DNA from: Sulfuriferula sp.
GTDB lineage: Bacteria > Pseudomonadota > Gammaproteobacteria > Burkholderiales > Sulfuriferulaceae
NCBI GenBank assembly: GCA_031291235.1
Contig: JARLJL010000004.1
Span: 1-64,000, forward strand
Length of the DNA: 64,000 bases
Direction: 5' to 3'
Positions 1-5,600 of this stretch are shown in pieces (position 1 is the first letter of the stretch; every line of letters starts with the position of its first letter). The notes beneath the pieces were generated by a model. That model made no database searches. It was not told the origin of the DNA and saw only the letters and a program-made list of their open reading frames with translations. The position numbers and the translations under genes are program-made.

Positions 1-138
1 AACGGGCTGGTGCCGAAGGCGGTCATCGGCGCAGCCATGCGTAAGCTCGTCCATATCATCTATGGTGTGGTGAAGTCAGGCAGGCCGTTTGATGCCAATT
101 TCAGTCATAACAGGCTTGCTTTTCAAGACGGTATCTGA
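1..138 (+). pseudogene. IS110-family transposase, C-terminal fragment
   Basis: Frame 1 is open from the window edge and encodes about 45 residues ending at TGA 136-138. The peptide contains the pattern VIGAAMRKLVHIIYGVVKSG, typical of the C-terminal end of IS110/IS1111 transposases (the IS116/IS110/IS902 domain). The beginning lies outside the window, so it is not possible to say whether the element is intact. Just after the stop, GACGGTATCTGACCC resembles GACGGTATCCGACCC near 3,636-3,650. The family call rests on memory of the family pattern. Confidence 0.6.
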
Positions 139-140
139 CC

Positions 141-364
141 CTATCTATTCCTTTTGCGTATGGCGCCTTTGCTGCCCTTGCGGTCTTCCGGGTGATTCGT
201 CAGCCACGAGCGGATTTGAGCGGCGTCACGTTGCAAACGGGTGATACGCTGGGTTTCTTTGGCTTTGAGGTCGGGCTCGATGGCGCACTGGTCGGCTTCG
301 CGATGCCGTTCAAGCATGATGTTGGCTGCGCACACAGCGGGGTCTGTTCTAACATTCCAACAAC
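141..364 (-). pseudogene. Transposase remnant (IS1182-like fragment)
   Basis: The minus strand reads DPAVCAANIMLERHREAD, then ITRLQRDAAQIRSWL and KGAIRKRNR, ending at a stop at 141-143. This resembles the internal region of IS1182-type transposases just before their conserved NRTDNESAKM segment, which is missing here. There is no plausible start codon or catalytic core, so it is a leftover. The remnant is bracketed by the direct repeat CCCTATCTATT (139-149 and 368-378), one copy touching the IS110 fragment and the other next to a GATGGGTTTCGCT repeat. The family assignment is tentative. Confidence 0.45.
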
Positions 365-381
365 TGCCCCTATCTATTTGT

Positions 382-412
382 GATGGGTTTCGCTCTACTT
401 AACCCATCCTAC
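382..412. repeat. Dispersed repeat, copy 1
   Basis: GATGGGTTTCGCTCTACTT followed by AACCCATCCTAC. The ends form an inverted repeat (GATGGGTT/AACCCATC) around a CGCTCTACTT loop. It is the same unit as copies at 1,071-1,104, 2,179-2,198 (half) and 2,449-2,480. Such GTAGGATGGGTTTCGCT units are widespread in betaproteobacterial genomes and behave like REP elements. This copy lies just downstream of the RelE-family toxin gene. Confidence 0.7.
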
Positions 413-415
413 GAA

Positions 416-694
416 CTAGATTTTAGTTTTCAGCCGCGCCGTTGCCGATGTGTAAACCGTAGCATCTTCACGTTTATCCACTGCCAGCACAAGCACCACC
501 AACTCATCATTTTCCACTACATAAACCAACCGGTAACCCTGCTTTAACAACTTGATTTTATAACAATTACGTAACTCGCCATGCAATTCCGAACCCGGCA
601 TGAAAGGTTCATTCAACCGCTTTTTCAGCAATTTGCGTAATGGCTCTTTAACAGAACCATCAAGCCGATTCCATTCGTCCAGCGCATCAGGCAC
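416..694 (-). CDS. RelE-family toxin, 5' end apparently frameshifted
   Basis: Predicted ribosome-dependent mRNA endonuclease of the RelE/ParE superfamily. From a GTG at 694 the 92-residue product contains CYKIKLLKQGYRLVYVV and AVDKRED...Y, the conserved basic and aromatic positions of RelE toxins. Family members normally start about eight residues earlier. An ATG lies at 717-715, one base after the antitoxin stop (719-721), but in that frame it reads M-A-N-T-N-stop. Adding one A to the AAA run right after GC would give M-A-K-Y-K-L-K-F-V in frame with the rest. A 1-nt deletion has therefore probably removed the native start. A shortened product from GTG 694 may or may not be active. It pairs with the antitoxin at 719-970. 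Confidence 0.75.
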   Translation of the reverse strand: MPDALDEWNRLDGSVKEPLRKLLKKRLNEPFMPGSELHGELRNCYKIKLLKQGYRLVYVVENDELVVLVLAVDKREDATVYTSATARLKTKI

Positions 695-718
695 GAACTT
701 TAATTTGTATTTGCCATA

Positions 719-970
719 TCAAATCTCGTCGATGTTCACTTCCACTGCGTTGGCACGTTGCGCCATACGTGCTTGCAACAACGGCATCAGCTGATTATCA
801 GCCAGCTGCTCAATGAGCAGCTCAAACATCTGCGGATCAACCATGTAAAACGCCGGTTTGTTGTGGTTGAGCACGGCAACCGGTTTTTGGCCTGCCTCGC
901 GCAGCACCTTGGCCGGATTTTTCTTGAAGTCCGACATGCTGATGGTCAGATTGGTAAAGATGGTTTGCAT
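719..970 (-). CDS. Phd/YefM-family antitoxin (StbD/RelB-like)
   Basis: An 83-residue antitoxin partner of the RelE-type toxin immediately downstream. The N-terminal part (ISMSDFKKNPAKVLREAG, then VAVLNHNKPAFYMV) is the Phd/YefM DNA-binding fold. The C-terminal tail is expected to wrap the toxin. I place the start at ATG 970 rather than an upstream ATG at 985, because GGAGGG (complement of 975-980) sits about five bases before it. Antitoxins of this family repress their own operon. The promoter region upstream contains a small perfect inverted repeat (1,006-1,019). Confidence 0.8.
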   Translation of the reverse strand: MQTIFTNLTISMSDFKKNPAKVLREAGQKPVAVLNHNKPAFYMVDPQMFELLIEQLADNQLMPLLQARMAQRANAVEVNIDEI

Positions 971-998
971 GATACCCTCCCGCATATAAATTAAGCAA

Positions 999-1027
999 AT
1001 TATACCTCTAAAAATAGAGCTTTATAA
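999..1027 (-). promoter_or_regulatory. Putative antitoxin promoter with operator-like inverted repeat
   Basis: On the minus strand a perfect TATAAT (complement of 999-1004) lies 17 bases downstream of TTATAA (1022-1027), giving a sigma70-like arrangement ahead of the antitoxin at 719-970. The spacer holds CTCTA-AAAA-TAGAG (1006-1019), a 5-bp perfect inverted repeat that could be the antitoxin operator. No experimental support. Confidence 0.4.
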
Positions 1028-1068
1028 TAGTCTTAATTAAGCAAGCATTCATTATTTCGTTCAGCCCG

Positions 1069-1140
1069 CAGGATGGGTTTCGCTTTGCTTTACCCATTCT
1101 ACGAACTAATTCCTGATTTGACATTGCGTACGTATTTACG
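1069..1140. repeat. Dispersed repeat, copy 2 with extended homology
   Basis: GCAGGATGGGTTTCGCTTTGCTTTACCCATTCTAC is a second copy of the inverted-repeat unit. Similarity to copy 4 (2,449-2,514) continues past the unit: both run on through a TTGACAT hexamer block and an ACGTA/ACGTAT stretch about 20 bases later. The unit lies in the 200-bp gap between two divergent toxin-antitoxin modules. Confidence 0.65.
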
Positions 1141-1146
1141 TACCAT
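1118..1146 (+). promoter_or_regulatory. yefM-yoeB promoter and operator palindrome
   Basis: TTGACA (1118-1123) and TACCAT (1141-1146) are separated by exactly 17 bases. The palindrome GTACGTA-TT-TACGTAC (1128-1143) is perfect over 16 bases and overlaps the -10 box. YefM antitoxins are known to autoregulate by binding short palindromes over their promoter, so this is the expected place and shape for the operator. AGGAG (1161-1165) then precedes the ATG at 1172. Confidence 0.6.
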
Positions 1147-1171
1147 TTTAACTTCTATTAAGGAGTGAAAA

Positions 1172-1414
1172 ATGCACACCCTTACCGCCAGCGAAGCTCG
1201 CGCCAATCTGTACCGGCTGATTGATGAGACGGCAGAGTCGCATCAACCCATCATTATTTCCGGCAAGCGTAGCAGTGCTGTGCTGCTCTCTGTAGAAGAC
1301 TGGAGCGCCATTCAGGAAACCTTGCACTTGCTTGCCGTACCCGGCATGCGGGAATCAATTAAGGCAGGCATGGCCGAGCCCCTCACAGAAAGCGCCAAGG
1401 AACTTGATTGGTGA
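1172..1414 (+). CDS. yefM: YefM-family antitoxin
   Basis: An 80-residue antitoxin and transcriptional autorepressor. The N-terminus LTASEARANLYRLIDET and the following IIISGKRSSAVLLSVEDW are the classic YefM/Axe fold. The C-terminal segment after about residue 55 is expected to neutralise YoeB by occupying its active site. It has a good ribosome site (AAGGAG, 1160-1165). The last four bases (GTGA, 1411-1414) overlap the toxin start, the usual translational coupling of this module. A palindromic operator overlaps the promoter. Confidence 0.9.
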   Translation: MHTLTASEARANLYRLIDETAESHQPIIISGKRSSAVLLSVEDWSAIQETLHLLAVPGMRESIKAGMAEPLTESAKELDW

Positions 1415-1674
1415 GCTGGGAGGTTGTTTATGCCAGGCAAGCAGTGAAAGATGCAAAAAAGCTTGCTGCAAGCGGCCTCAAGCCAAAGGCGCAAGAGCTG
1501 ATCACCATACTTGCCAACGATCCATTTCAGAACCCGCCACCCTTTGAGAAATTAGTCGGCGATCTAACTGGCGCATACTCGCGCCGCATCAATATTCAGC
1601 ATCGTATCGTTTACGAAGTATTTGCCGAGGAAAAAATGGTTCGGGTTCTGCGTATGTGGACGCACTATGAATAA
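1411..1674 (+). CDS. yoeB: YoeB-family toxin
   Basis: An 87-residue ribosome-dependent mRNA interferase that cleaves at the A site when freed from YefM. Starting from GTG 1411 (inside the antitoxin stop) the residues align with known YoeB: E46 in PPPFEKL, R59 and R65 in YSRRINIQHRIVYEV, and the terminal H85-Y86 in MWTHYE, matching the catalytic Glu, Arg, His and Tyr. All key positions are present, so the module looks functional, unlike the neighbouring RelE-type toxin. An in-frame TTG at 1408 is a less likely start. Confidence 0.9.
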   Translation: MSWEVVYARQAVKDAKKLAASGLKPKAQELITILANDPFQNPPPFEKLVGDLTGAYSRRINIQHRIVYEVFAEEKMVRVLRMWTHYE

Positions 1675-1709
1675 ATACGCTTTGATATAACTTTATTAGG
1701 TGTTTCACT

Positions 1710-2177
1710 ATGCCCCTCATGCCCACCCTTGCGATCCGACGCGCATTACCCGCCGACGCAGCGCATATTGCTTTGCTGTATGCGGAGCTTGTGAATAACC
1801 CGGCAATTGCCGTATTGCCCGAGCGTATTGAGCAGATATCCCAAGACCCCAACACCGCGCTATTCGTTTGCGAAAATCAAGGTGTCGTATGCGGTACGGC
1901 GCTGGTTTCGCTGTGCGCCGATGTCATGTTCAAGTCGCAACCTTTTGCTGTTGTTGAAAATGTCGTGGTGGCGGCATCTGCACGCGGTCAAGGTCTGGGG
2001 ACCTTGCTACTCCGTCACGTTGAGGAATTCTGCCTCGCTAGCGATTGTTCGAAGATGATGCTATTGAGTGCTATCGAACGAGAGCATGCCCATCGCTTTT
2101 TTAAGCGCGCCGGATTTACCGGTTCTACGAAGCGCGGGTTCGTCAAATATCGTCGCAACTTTGTACCAGCAAGCTGA
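1710..2177 (+). CDS. GNAT-family N-acetyltransferase
   Basis: A 155-residue GCN5-type acetyltransferase. The acetyl-CoA pyrophosphate-binding loop is seen as VVVAASARGQGLGTLLLRHV (about residues 90-109), followed by AHRFFKRAGF, the usual final strand-helix. The substrate is not predictable. The gene starts 35 bases after yoeB and could be co-transcribed with it, but no DUF1778-type antitoxin is present, so it is not obviously a TacT toxin. A diverged internal piece of this gene (residues about 24-63) recurs at 3,743-3,868. A second in-frame ATG at 1719 is an alternative start. Confidence 0.85.
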   Translation: MPLMPTLAIRRALPADAAHIALLYAELVNNPAIAVLPERIEQISQDPNTALFVCENQGVVCGTALVSLCADVMFKSQPFAVVENVVVAASARGQGLGTLLLRHVEEFCLASDCSKMMLLSAIEREHAHRFFKRAGFTGSTKRGFVKYRRNFVPAS

Positions 2178-2278
2178 GTTCGCTCTATCTATCCTACGAT
2201 CCGCCATGGAAATCGCGGGTCAGGCCTTACATTTGACACAAACACAACAGCAGAAATGTCAATTAGGGAAACGGGGTC

Positions 2279-2317
2279 AGTTCCAACATTCCAACAAATT
2301 GTTGGAATGTTGGAACT
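2279..2317. repeat. 39-bp perfect palindrome (REP-like)
   Basis: Two 19-base arms, AGTTCCAACATTCCAACAA and its exact complement, flank a single central A at 2298. A GGGGTC motif sits directly to the left (2,273-2,278). The left arm, one base changed, recurs with the same GGGGTC at 340-365, where the right arm is absent. GGGGTCAG-type motifs next to palindromes are typical of REP elements mobilised by RAYT transposases. No RAYT gene is visible in the window. Confidence 0.75.
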
Positions 2318-2448
2318 CCTATCCCCCTACCTGCGCCAAAGACGAAAGCATTAAACTATCTGTCGTGATTGAGCAGGCTGAGTCGGGAACAACAAGGCCA
2401 AGTCTAGAAATGTAGCGTTTGCAGCCCGCAATTGAGTTATAACATCAT

Positions 2449-2514
2449 GATGGATTTCGCTTTGCTCTACCCATCCTACGCCCCAATCCCAGGTTTGACA
2501 TAACGTATGCATTT
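2449..2514. repeat. Dispersed repeat, copy 4 with extension
   Basis: GATGGATTTCGCTTTGCTCT followed by ACCCATCCTAC forms the inverted-repeat unit. The following TTTGACATAACGTATGCATTTA parallels the bases after copy 2, where they serve as the yefM promoter. Here the TTGACA faces the Cys-repeat gene 150 bases downstream and could contribute a -35 box, but I see no convincing -10. Confidence 0.55.
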
Positions 2515-2563
2515 AAGGTCATCGGGCCGGAGCGGAACAATAGTCAGGCTCCCGGCATCATAA

Positions 2564-2583
2564 TCTGTGCGATATCGCACAGA
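2564..2583. promoter_or_regulatory. 20-bp perfect palindrome upstream of the Cys-repeat gene
   Basis: TCTGTGCGATATCGCACAGA is self-complementary over all 20 bases, about 80 bases before ATG 2664. Its length and position suit a dimeric regulator binding site. I cannot name the regulator. Confidence 0.5.
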
Positions 2584-2663
2584 CTCAGGAGTACCACAGT
2601 GATAGCTTGCACTCATTGGGTACACAACAGCCCAATCCATTCGATCCATCATTAGGAGTCAAC

Positions 2664-3275
2664 ATGAATAAGCTCACTATCAGTTTTTTTACTCTTGCGG
2701 TCAGCCTTGTGTTTAGCGTTAACGCCATGGCTCAAAACATGTCGAAAGATGAATACAAAGCAGCGGAAAAACATATTGCTGCCGAGTACAAGTTGGATAA
2801 GACAAAGTGCGATTCTCTGGCTGACAATGCAAAAGACATTTGCCAGGCCGAAGCTAAAGGCAAAAATAAGGTTGGGAAGGCCGAGTTAGAAGCGCAATAC
2901 AAACCTTCCAAAAAGGCCACTTATGAGGTCGGCGTTACCAAGGCAGAAGCGGATTACGCGGTGGCGAAGGAAAAATGCGACGACAAAGCGGGCAACGACA
3001 AAGACGTCTGCGTGAAAGAAGCGAAAGCTGCCCTGGTTCGTGGCAAAGCTGATGCCAAAGCACAGATGAAGACCTCGGAAGCCAATGCGACAGCCAAAGA
3101 AGCTACCTCTGATGCGCGTATGAAGGCGCAGGAAAAGGGGAGCGAAGCACACCAGGATGCAACAGCAGCTAAACGTGACGCCGACTATAAAGTGGAAATT
3201 GAAAAATGCAACAAATTTGCCGGCGATGCGAAAGATCAATGTGTTGCACGTGCGAAAACACAATTCGGTAAGTAA
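2664..3275 (+). CDS. Exported Cys-pair repeat protein, function unknown
   Basis: 203 residues beginning with a signal peptide (MNKLTISFFTLAVSLVFSVN, cleavage probably after AMA). The mature part is Lys/Ala/Glu-rich and mostly helical, with three copies of a Cys-x10-Cys block: CDSLADNAKDIC, CDDKAGNDKDVC and CNKFAGDAKDQC. Each block probably forms an intramolecular disulfide in the periplasm. Related exported proteins occur in many betaproteobacteria without a known role. I choose ATG 2664, with AGGAG at 2,652-2,656, over an upstream ATG at 2607, because only 2664 gives a signal peptide at the N-terminus. It is followed by a DUF3309 gene, a pairing suggestive of envelope or stress response. Confidence 0.8.
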   Translation: MNKLTISFFTLAVSLVFSVNAMAQNMSKDEYKAAEKHIAAEYKLDKTKCDSLADNAKDICQAEAKGKNKVGKAELEAQYKPSKKATYEVGVTKAEADYAVAKEKCDDKAGNDKDVCVKEAKAALVRGKADAKAQMKTSEANATAKEATSDARMKAQEKGSEAHQDATAAKRDADYKVEIEKCNKFAGDAKDQCVARAKTQFGK

Positions 3276-3332
3276 CAAGTAATTAGCAATAGTACTGGTC
3301 TGCCAGTCGCTTCGACACGGTATGCAACAGAG

Positions 3333-3377
3333 TCCGTGACAGGCGGTTGGCGAGCCGGATTCCAAACCGCTCACGGG
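3333..3377 (+). other. Imperfect stem-loop between two small genes
   Basis: CCGTGACAGGCGGTTGG (3,333-3,349) can pair with CCAAACCGCTCACGG (3,362-3,376) apart from a small bulge. There is no T-run, so it may be an mRNA-processing or attenuator structure rather than a terminator. Confidence 0.35.
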
Positions 3378-3434
3378 TGTTGGGAGACTTTCACCTGCAT
3401 CGGTGACCATAGTTAAAAACAAAGGAGAAAATTA

Positions 3435-3587
3435 ATGGGAACCATACTGCTAATTATCATCGTGCTGATGCTCATCGGCGCATTTCCCACTTGGCCACAT
3501 AGCCGTAATTGGGGATACGCACCGACCGGCGGGTTGGGGCTGGTATTAATCATATTACTTGTGCTGATGTTGCTGGGGAGGCTATAA
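3435..3587 (+). CDS. DUF3309 small membrane protein
   Basis: A 50-residue hydrophobic protein. Two transmembrane stretches (MGTILLIIIVLMLIG and GLGLVLIILLVLMLLGRL) flank the conserved centre FPTWPHSRNWGYAPTGG, which is the DUF3309 signature. The function is unknown; the family is common in proteobacteria and often sits with stress-induced envelope genes. AAAGGAGAAA just upstream (3,421-3,430) is a strong ribosome site. The gene probably shares a transcript with the Cys-repeat gene 160 bases before it. Confidence 0.85.
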   Translation: MGTILLIIIVLMLIGAFPTWPHSRNWGYAPTGGLGLVLIILLVLMLLGRL

Positions 3588-3613
3588 CGCGCGTCTCTGC
3601 CGGCCAAGACACG

Positions 3614-3652
3614 AAGCCGGATACCATCTTGAAAAGCAGGACGGTATCCGAC
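3614..3652. repeat. Stem-loop with GGTATC-type arms
   Basis: GATACCATC and GACGGTATC pair with one mismatch around TTGAAAAGCAG, followed by CGACCCC. The right arm plus tail (GACGGTATCCGACCCC) nearly repeats the sequence at 129-141 that follows the IS110 fragment. This marks a shared mobile-repeat end. Confidence 0.4.
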
Positions 3653-3742
3653 CCCGAGTTTTTACATTATTAACATGCGAGTCCCCATTTTTCAGTGATT
3701 AAACTGGGCTGCGTATCATGTAGTCAAATGCAGACAGGCTCG

Positions 3743-3868
3743 TACGCGGAGCTTGTGAATAATCCCGCAATTGCTGTATTGTCCGAACGGATTGAGCAGA
3801 TATCCAAAGATGCCAACACCGCGCTATTCGTTTACAAAAATCAAGGCGTAGTGTGCGGAACCATTTAA
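3743..3868 (+). pseudogene. GNAT acetyltransferase fragment (partial duplicate)
   Basis: The frame reads YAELVNNPAIAVLSERIEQI, then SKDANTALFVYKNQGVVCGT and a stop. It matches residues about 24-63 of the GNAT gene at 1,710-2,177 with a few substitutions (for example S for P, Y for C). The N-terminal strand, the acetyl-CoA loop and the C-terminus are missing, so it cannot be functional. It ends in TTTAAGGAG, which now supplies the ribosome site of the tpm gene. It probably reflects duplication followed by deletion, or insertion of a related allele. Confidence 0.8.
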
Positions 3869-3877
3869 GGAGCTGAT

Positions 3878-4519
3878 ATGGAAGCAAGTTTTTGGCATGC
3901 CAGATGGGAACGCGGTGAAATCGGTTTCCATACCGGCGAGGCAAACCCGTTATTCACGGCACATTTTGAAAAACTGAACCTGCCTGCGGGCAGTCGCGTC
4001 TTCCTGCCGTTATGCGGCAAGACGCGGGATTTCGCATGGCTGCTCGCCAGCGGTTACCGCGTTGCCGGCGCAGAGTTGAGCGAACTCGCCATTAACGCCT
4101 TGTTTCAGGAGCTCGGCCTGGAACCGGAGATTTCCTCAATCGGGGAACTGACTCGCTATAGCGCCAAACATATCGACATCTTCGTCGGCGATATTTTCCA
4201 CGTATCGGCCGAGCATCTCGGCCCCGTCCACGCGATCTACGACCGCGCTGCGCTGGTCGCCCTGCCTGCCGGTATCCGCACACGCTACACGTCACACCTG
4301 ATGGCAATCACCGAAGCCGCGCCGCAATTGCTGATTACCTACGAATACGATCAGCAACTGGCAGATGGGCCGCCGTTTGCAGTTAACGCAAGCGAAGTGC
4401 AGCAGCATTACGGCGCTGCATACCAATTGCAACCGGTTGAAAGCAAGAACGTCGCCGGCGGATTGAAGGGAAAAACCGCATCGTCGGAAACCGTCTGGCT
4501 GCTTCATGACAATAAATAA
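3878..4519 (+). CDS. tpm: Thiopurine S-methyltransferase
   Basis: A 213-residue SAM-dependent methyltransferase of the bacterial TPMT family. It methylates thiol-type substrates, and in bacteria is linked to methylation and tolerance of selenium and tellurium oxyanions. The N-terminus FWHARWERGEIGFHTGEANP is the family signature. VFLPLCGKTRDFAWLLASGY and VAGAELSELA (about residues 41-73) form the SAM-binding site, and YDRAALVALP (about 120-129) is the second conserved block. Length is normal for the family. AAGGAG (3,867-3,872) precedes the ATG by about six bases. Confidence 0.92.
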   Translation: MEASFWHARWERGEIGFHTGEANPLFTAHFEKLNLPAGSRVFLPLCGKTRDFAWLLASGYRVAGAELSELAINALFQELGLEPEISSIGELTRYSAKHIDIFVGDIFHVSAEHLGPVHAIYDRAALVALPAGIRTRYTSHLMAITEAAPQLLITYEYDQQLADGPPFAVNASEVQQHYGAAYQLQPVESKNVAGGLKGKTASSETVWLLHDNK

Positions 4520-4660
4520 GCGCCGCAGGGACTGGTCGGGAAAAAGTTCAGAGTCGGGCCTTATGTCGGCGTCGTCGGATAAACCGAATCTGGCTTCCGG
4601 TTACGCCGCCCGCCGCTCAAAACCGGTATCAACTGTACCTTACCTACAATAAGGAGGAGA

Positions 4661-4675
4661 ATGCTGACTCAATGA
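4661..4675 (+). other. Possible leader mini-ORF overlapping the RIO kinase start
   Basis: ATG CTG ACT CAA TGA: its TGA overlaps the ATG of the kinase gene at 4672. The strong AAGGAGGAG (4,651-4,659) is too close to 4661 and rather far from 4672 for ideal initiation at either. Reinitiation coupling is possible, but it may be chance. Confidence 0.2.
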
Positions 4676-5520
4676 AAATCCCGAAACGACTCGCCCCGCT
4701 ACTCGAAGACGGCCTGATCGACACCGTGATCCGCCAGCTCATGAGCGGCAAGGAAGCAATGGTGTTTGTTGTGCGCTGCGACGACGAAGTGCGTTGCGCC
4801 AAAGTGTACAAGGAAGCCACCAAACGCAGCTTCCGCCAGAGTGTCGATTACACAGAAAACCGCAAGGTCAAGAACAGCCGTCAGGCGCGGGCCATGGCAA
4901 AAGGCACGCGCTACGGGCGCGAAGCGCAGGAAGCAGCCTGGCAGAATGCTGAAGTCGATGCCCTGTATCGCCTTGCTGCCGCGGGCGTGCGCGTACCCAG
5001 ACCTTATAACTTCCATGCCGGCGTATTGCTGATGGAACTGGTCACCGACGACGATGGCAACGCCGCACCGCGGCTGAACGATGTGGAATTCACCCCGGAA
5101 CTGGCACGGATTCATTTTCAGGCACTGCTCAGACAAGTGGTACTGATGCTGTGCGCAGGGGTGATCCACGGCGATCTGTCGGAATACAATATCCTGCTCG
5201 GCAGCGACGGCCCGGTCATCATCGACCTGCCGCAGGCGGTAGACGCCGCAGGTAACAACCATGCCCGCAGCATGCTGGAGCGCGACGTCGGCAACCTGAC
5301 CGCCTATTTCGGGCGCTACGCCCCGGAACTGCTGCAAACCGCGTACAGCAAAGAAATCTGGGCGCTATACGAGCAAAACGCATTACGCCCCGACACCCCG
5401 CTCACCGGGCATTTCATCGACAGTGACCAACCGGTAGACCTGAACGGCGTCATCCGCGAAATCGACGATGCCCGTGCCGCAGAAGCCGCACGGCTGTTAC
5501 GCATGCAGTCATTGGAATAA
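4672..5520 (+). CDS. RIO-family atypical serine protein kinase
   Basis: A 282-residue RIO1-type kinase. The compact ATP loop is SGKEAMVF (residues 25-32), the ATP-binding lysine is K44 (CAKVYKE), the catalytic loop is HGDLSEYN (166-173, with D168 and N173), and the metal-binding Asp is D185 in IIDLPQ. RIO kinases act in ribosome maturation in archaea and eukaryotes. The role of proteobacterial ones is largely unknown. All catalytic residues are present. It stands alone between tpm and the Ala-rich gene. Confidence 0.9.
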   Translation: MKIPKRLAPLLEDGLIDTVIRQLMSGKEAMVFVVRCDDEVRCAKVYKEATKRSFRQSVDYTENRKVKNSRQARAMAKGTRYGREAQEAAWQNAEVDALYRLAAAGVRVPRPYNFHAGVLLMELVTDDDGNAAPRLNDVEFTPELARIHFQALLRQVVLMLCAGVIHGDLSEYNILLGSDGPVIIDLPQAVDAAGNNHARSMLERDVGNLTAYFGRYAPELLQTAYSKEIWALYEQNALRPDTPLTGHFIDSDQPVDLNGVIREIDDARAAEAARLLRMQSLE

Positions 5521-5600
5521 TCTGTTGCCTTTAAAACCAGAAAATTCAAGTATGTAGCAAAAATGCCGTTGTAAAGATACATCCTTCTGGGGTCACTTCC

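Larger units (their letters stand above)
2178..2663. other. Gene-free stretch with repeats and palindromes
   Basis: No convincing gene. The 486 bases hold a half copy of the dispersed repeat (2,179-2,198), a 39-bp perfect palindrome (2,279-2,317), a full copy of the dispersed repeat with its extension (2,449-2,514), and a 20-bp perfect palindrome (2,564-2,583) ahead of the Cys-repeat gene. The density of palindromes suggests a mobile-repeat landing zone. Confidence 0.7.

Noticed and set aside
1710..2177. GNAT gene as a TacT-type toxin
   Set aside because: No DUF1778 ribbon-helix-helix antitoxin precedes it; the gene upstream is YoeB, already paired with YefM.
2068..2415. 115-codon plus-strand frame after the GNAT gene
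   Set aside because: It begins inside the GNAT gene in another frame and runs through the repeats and the 39-bp palindrome; no family-like pattern.
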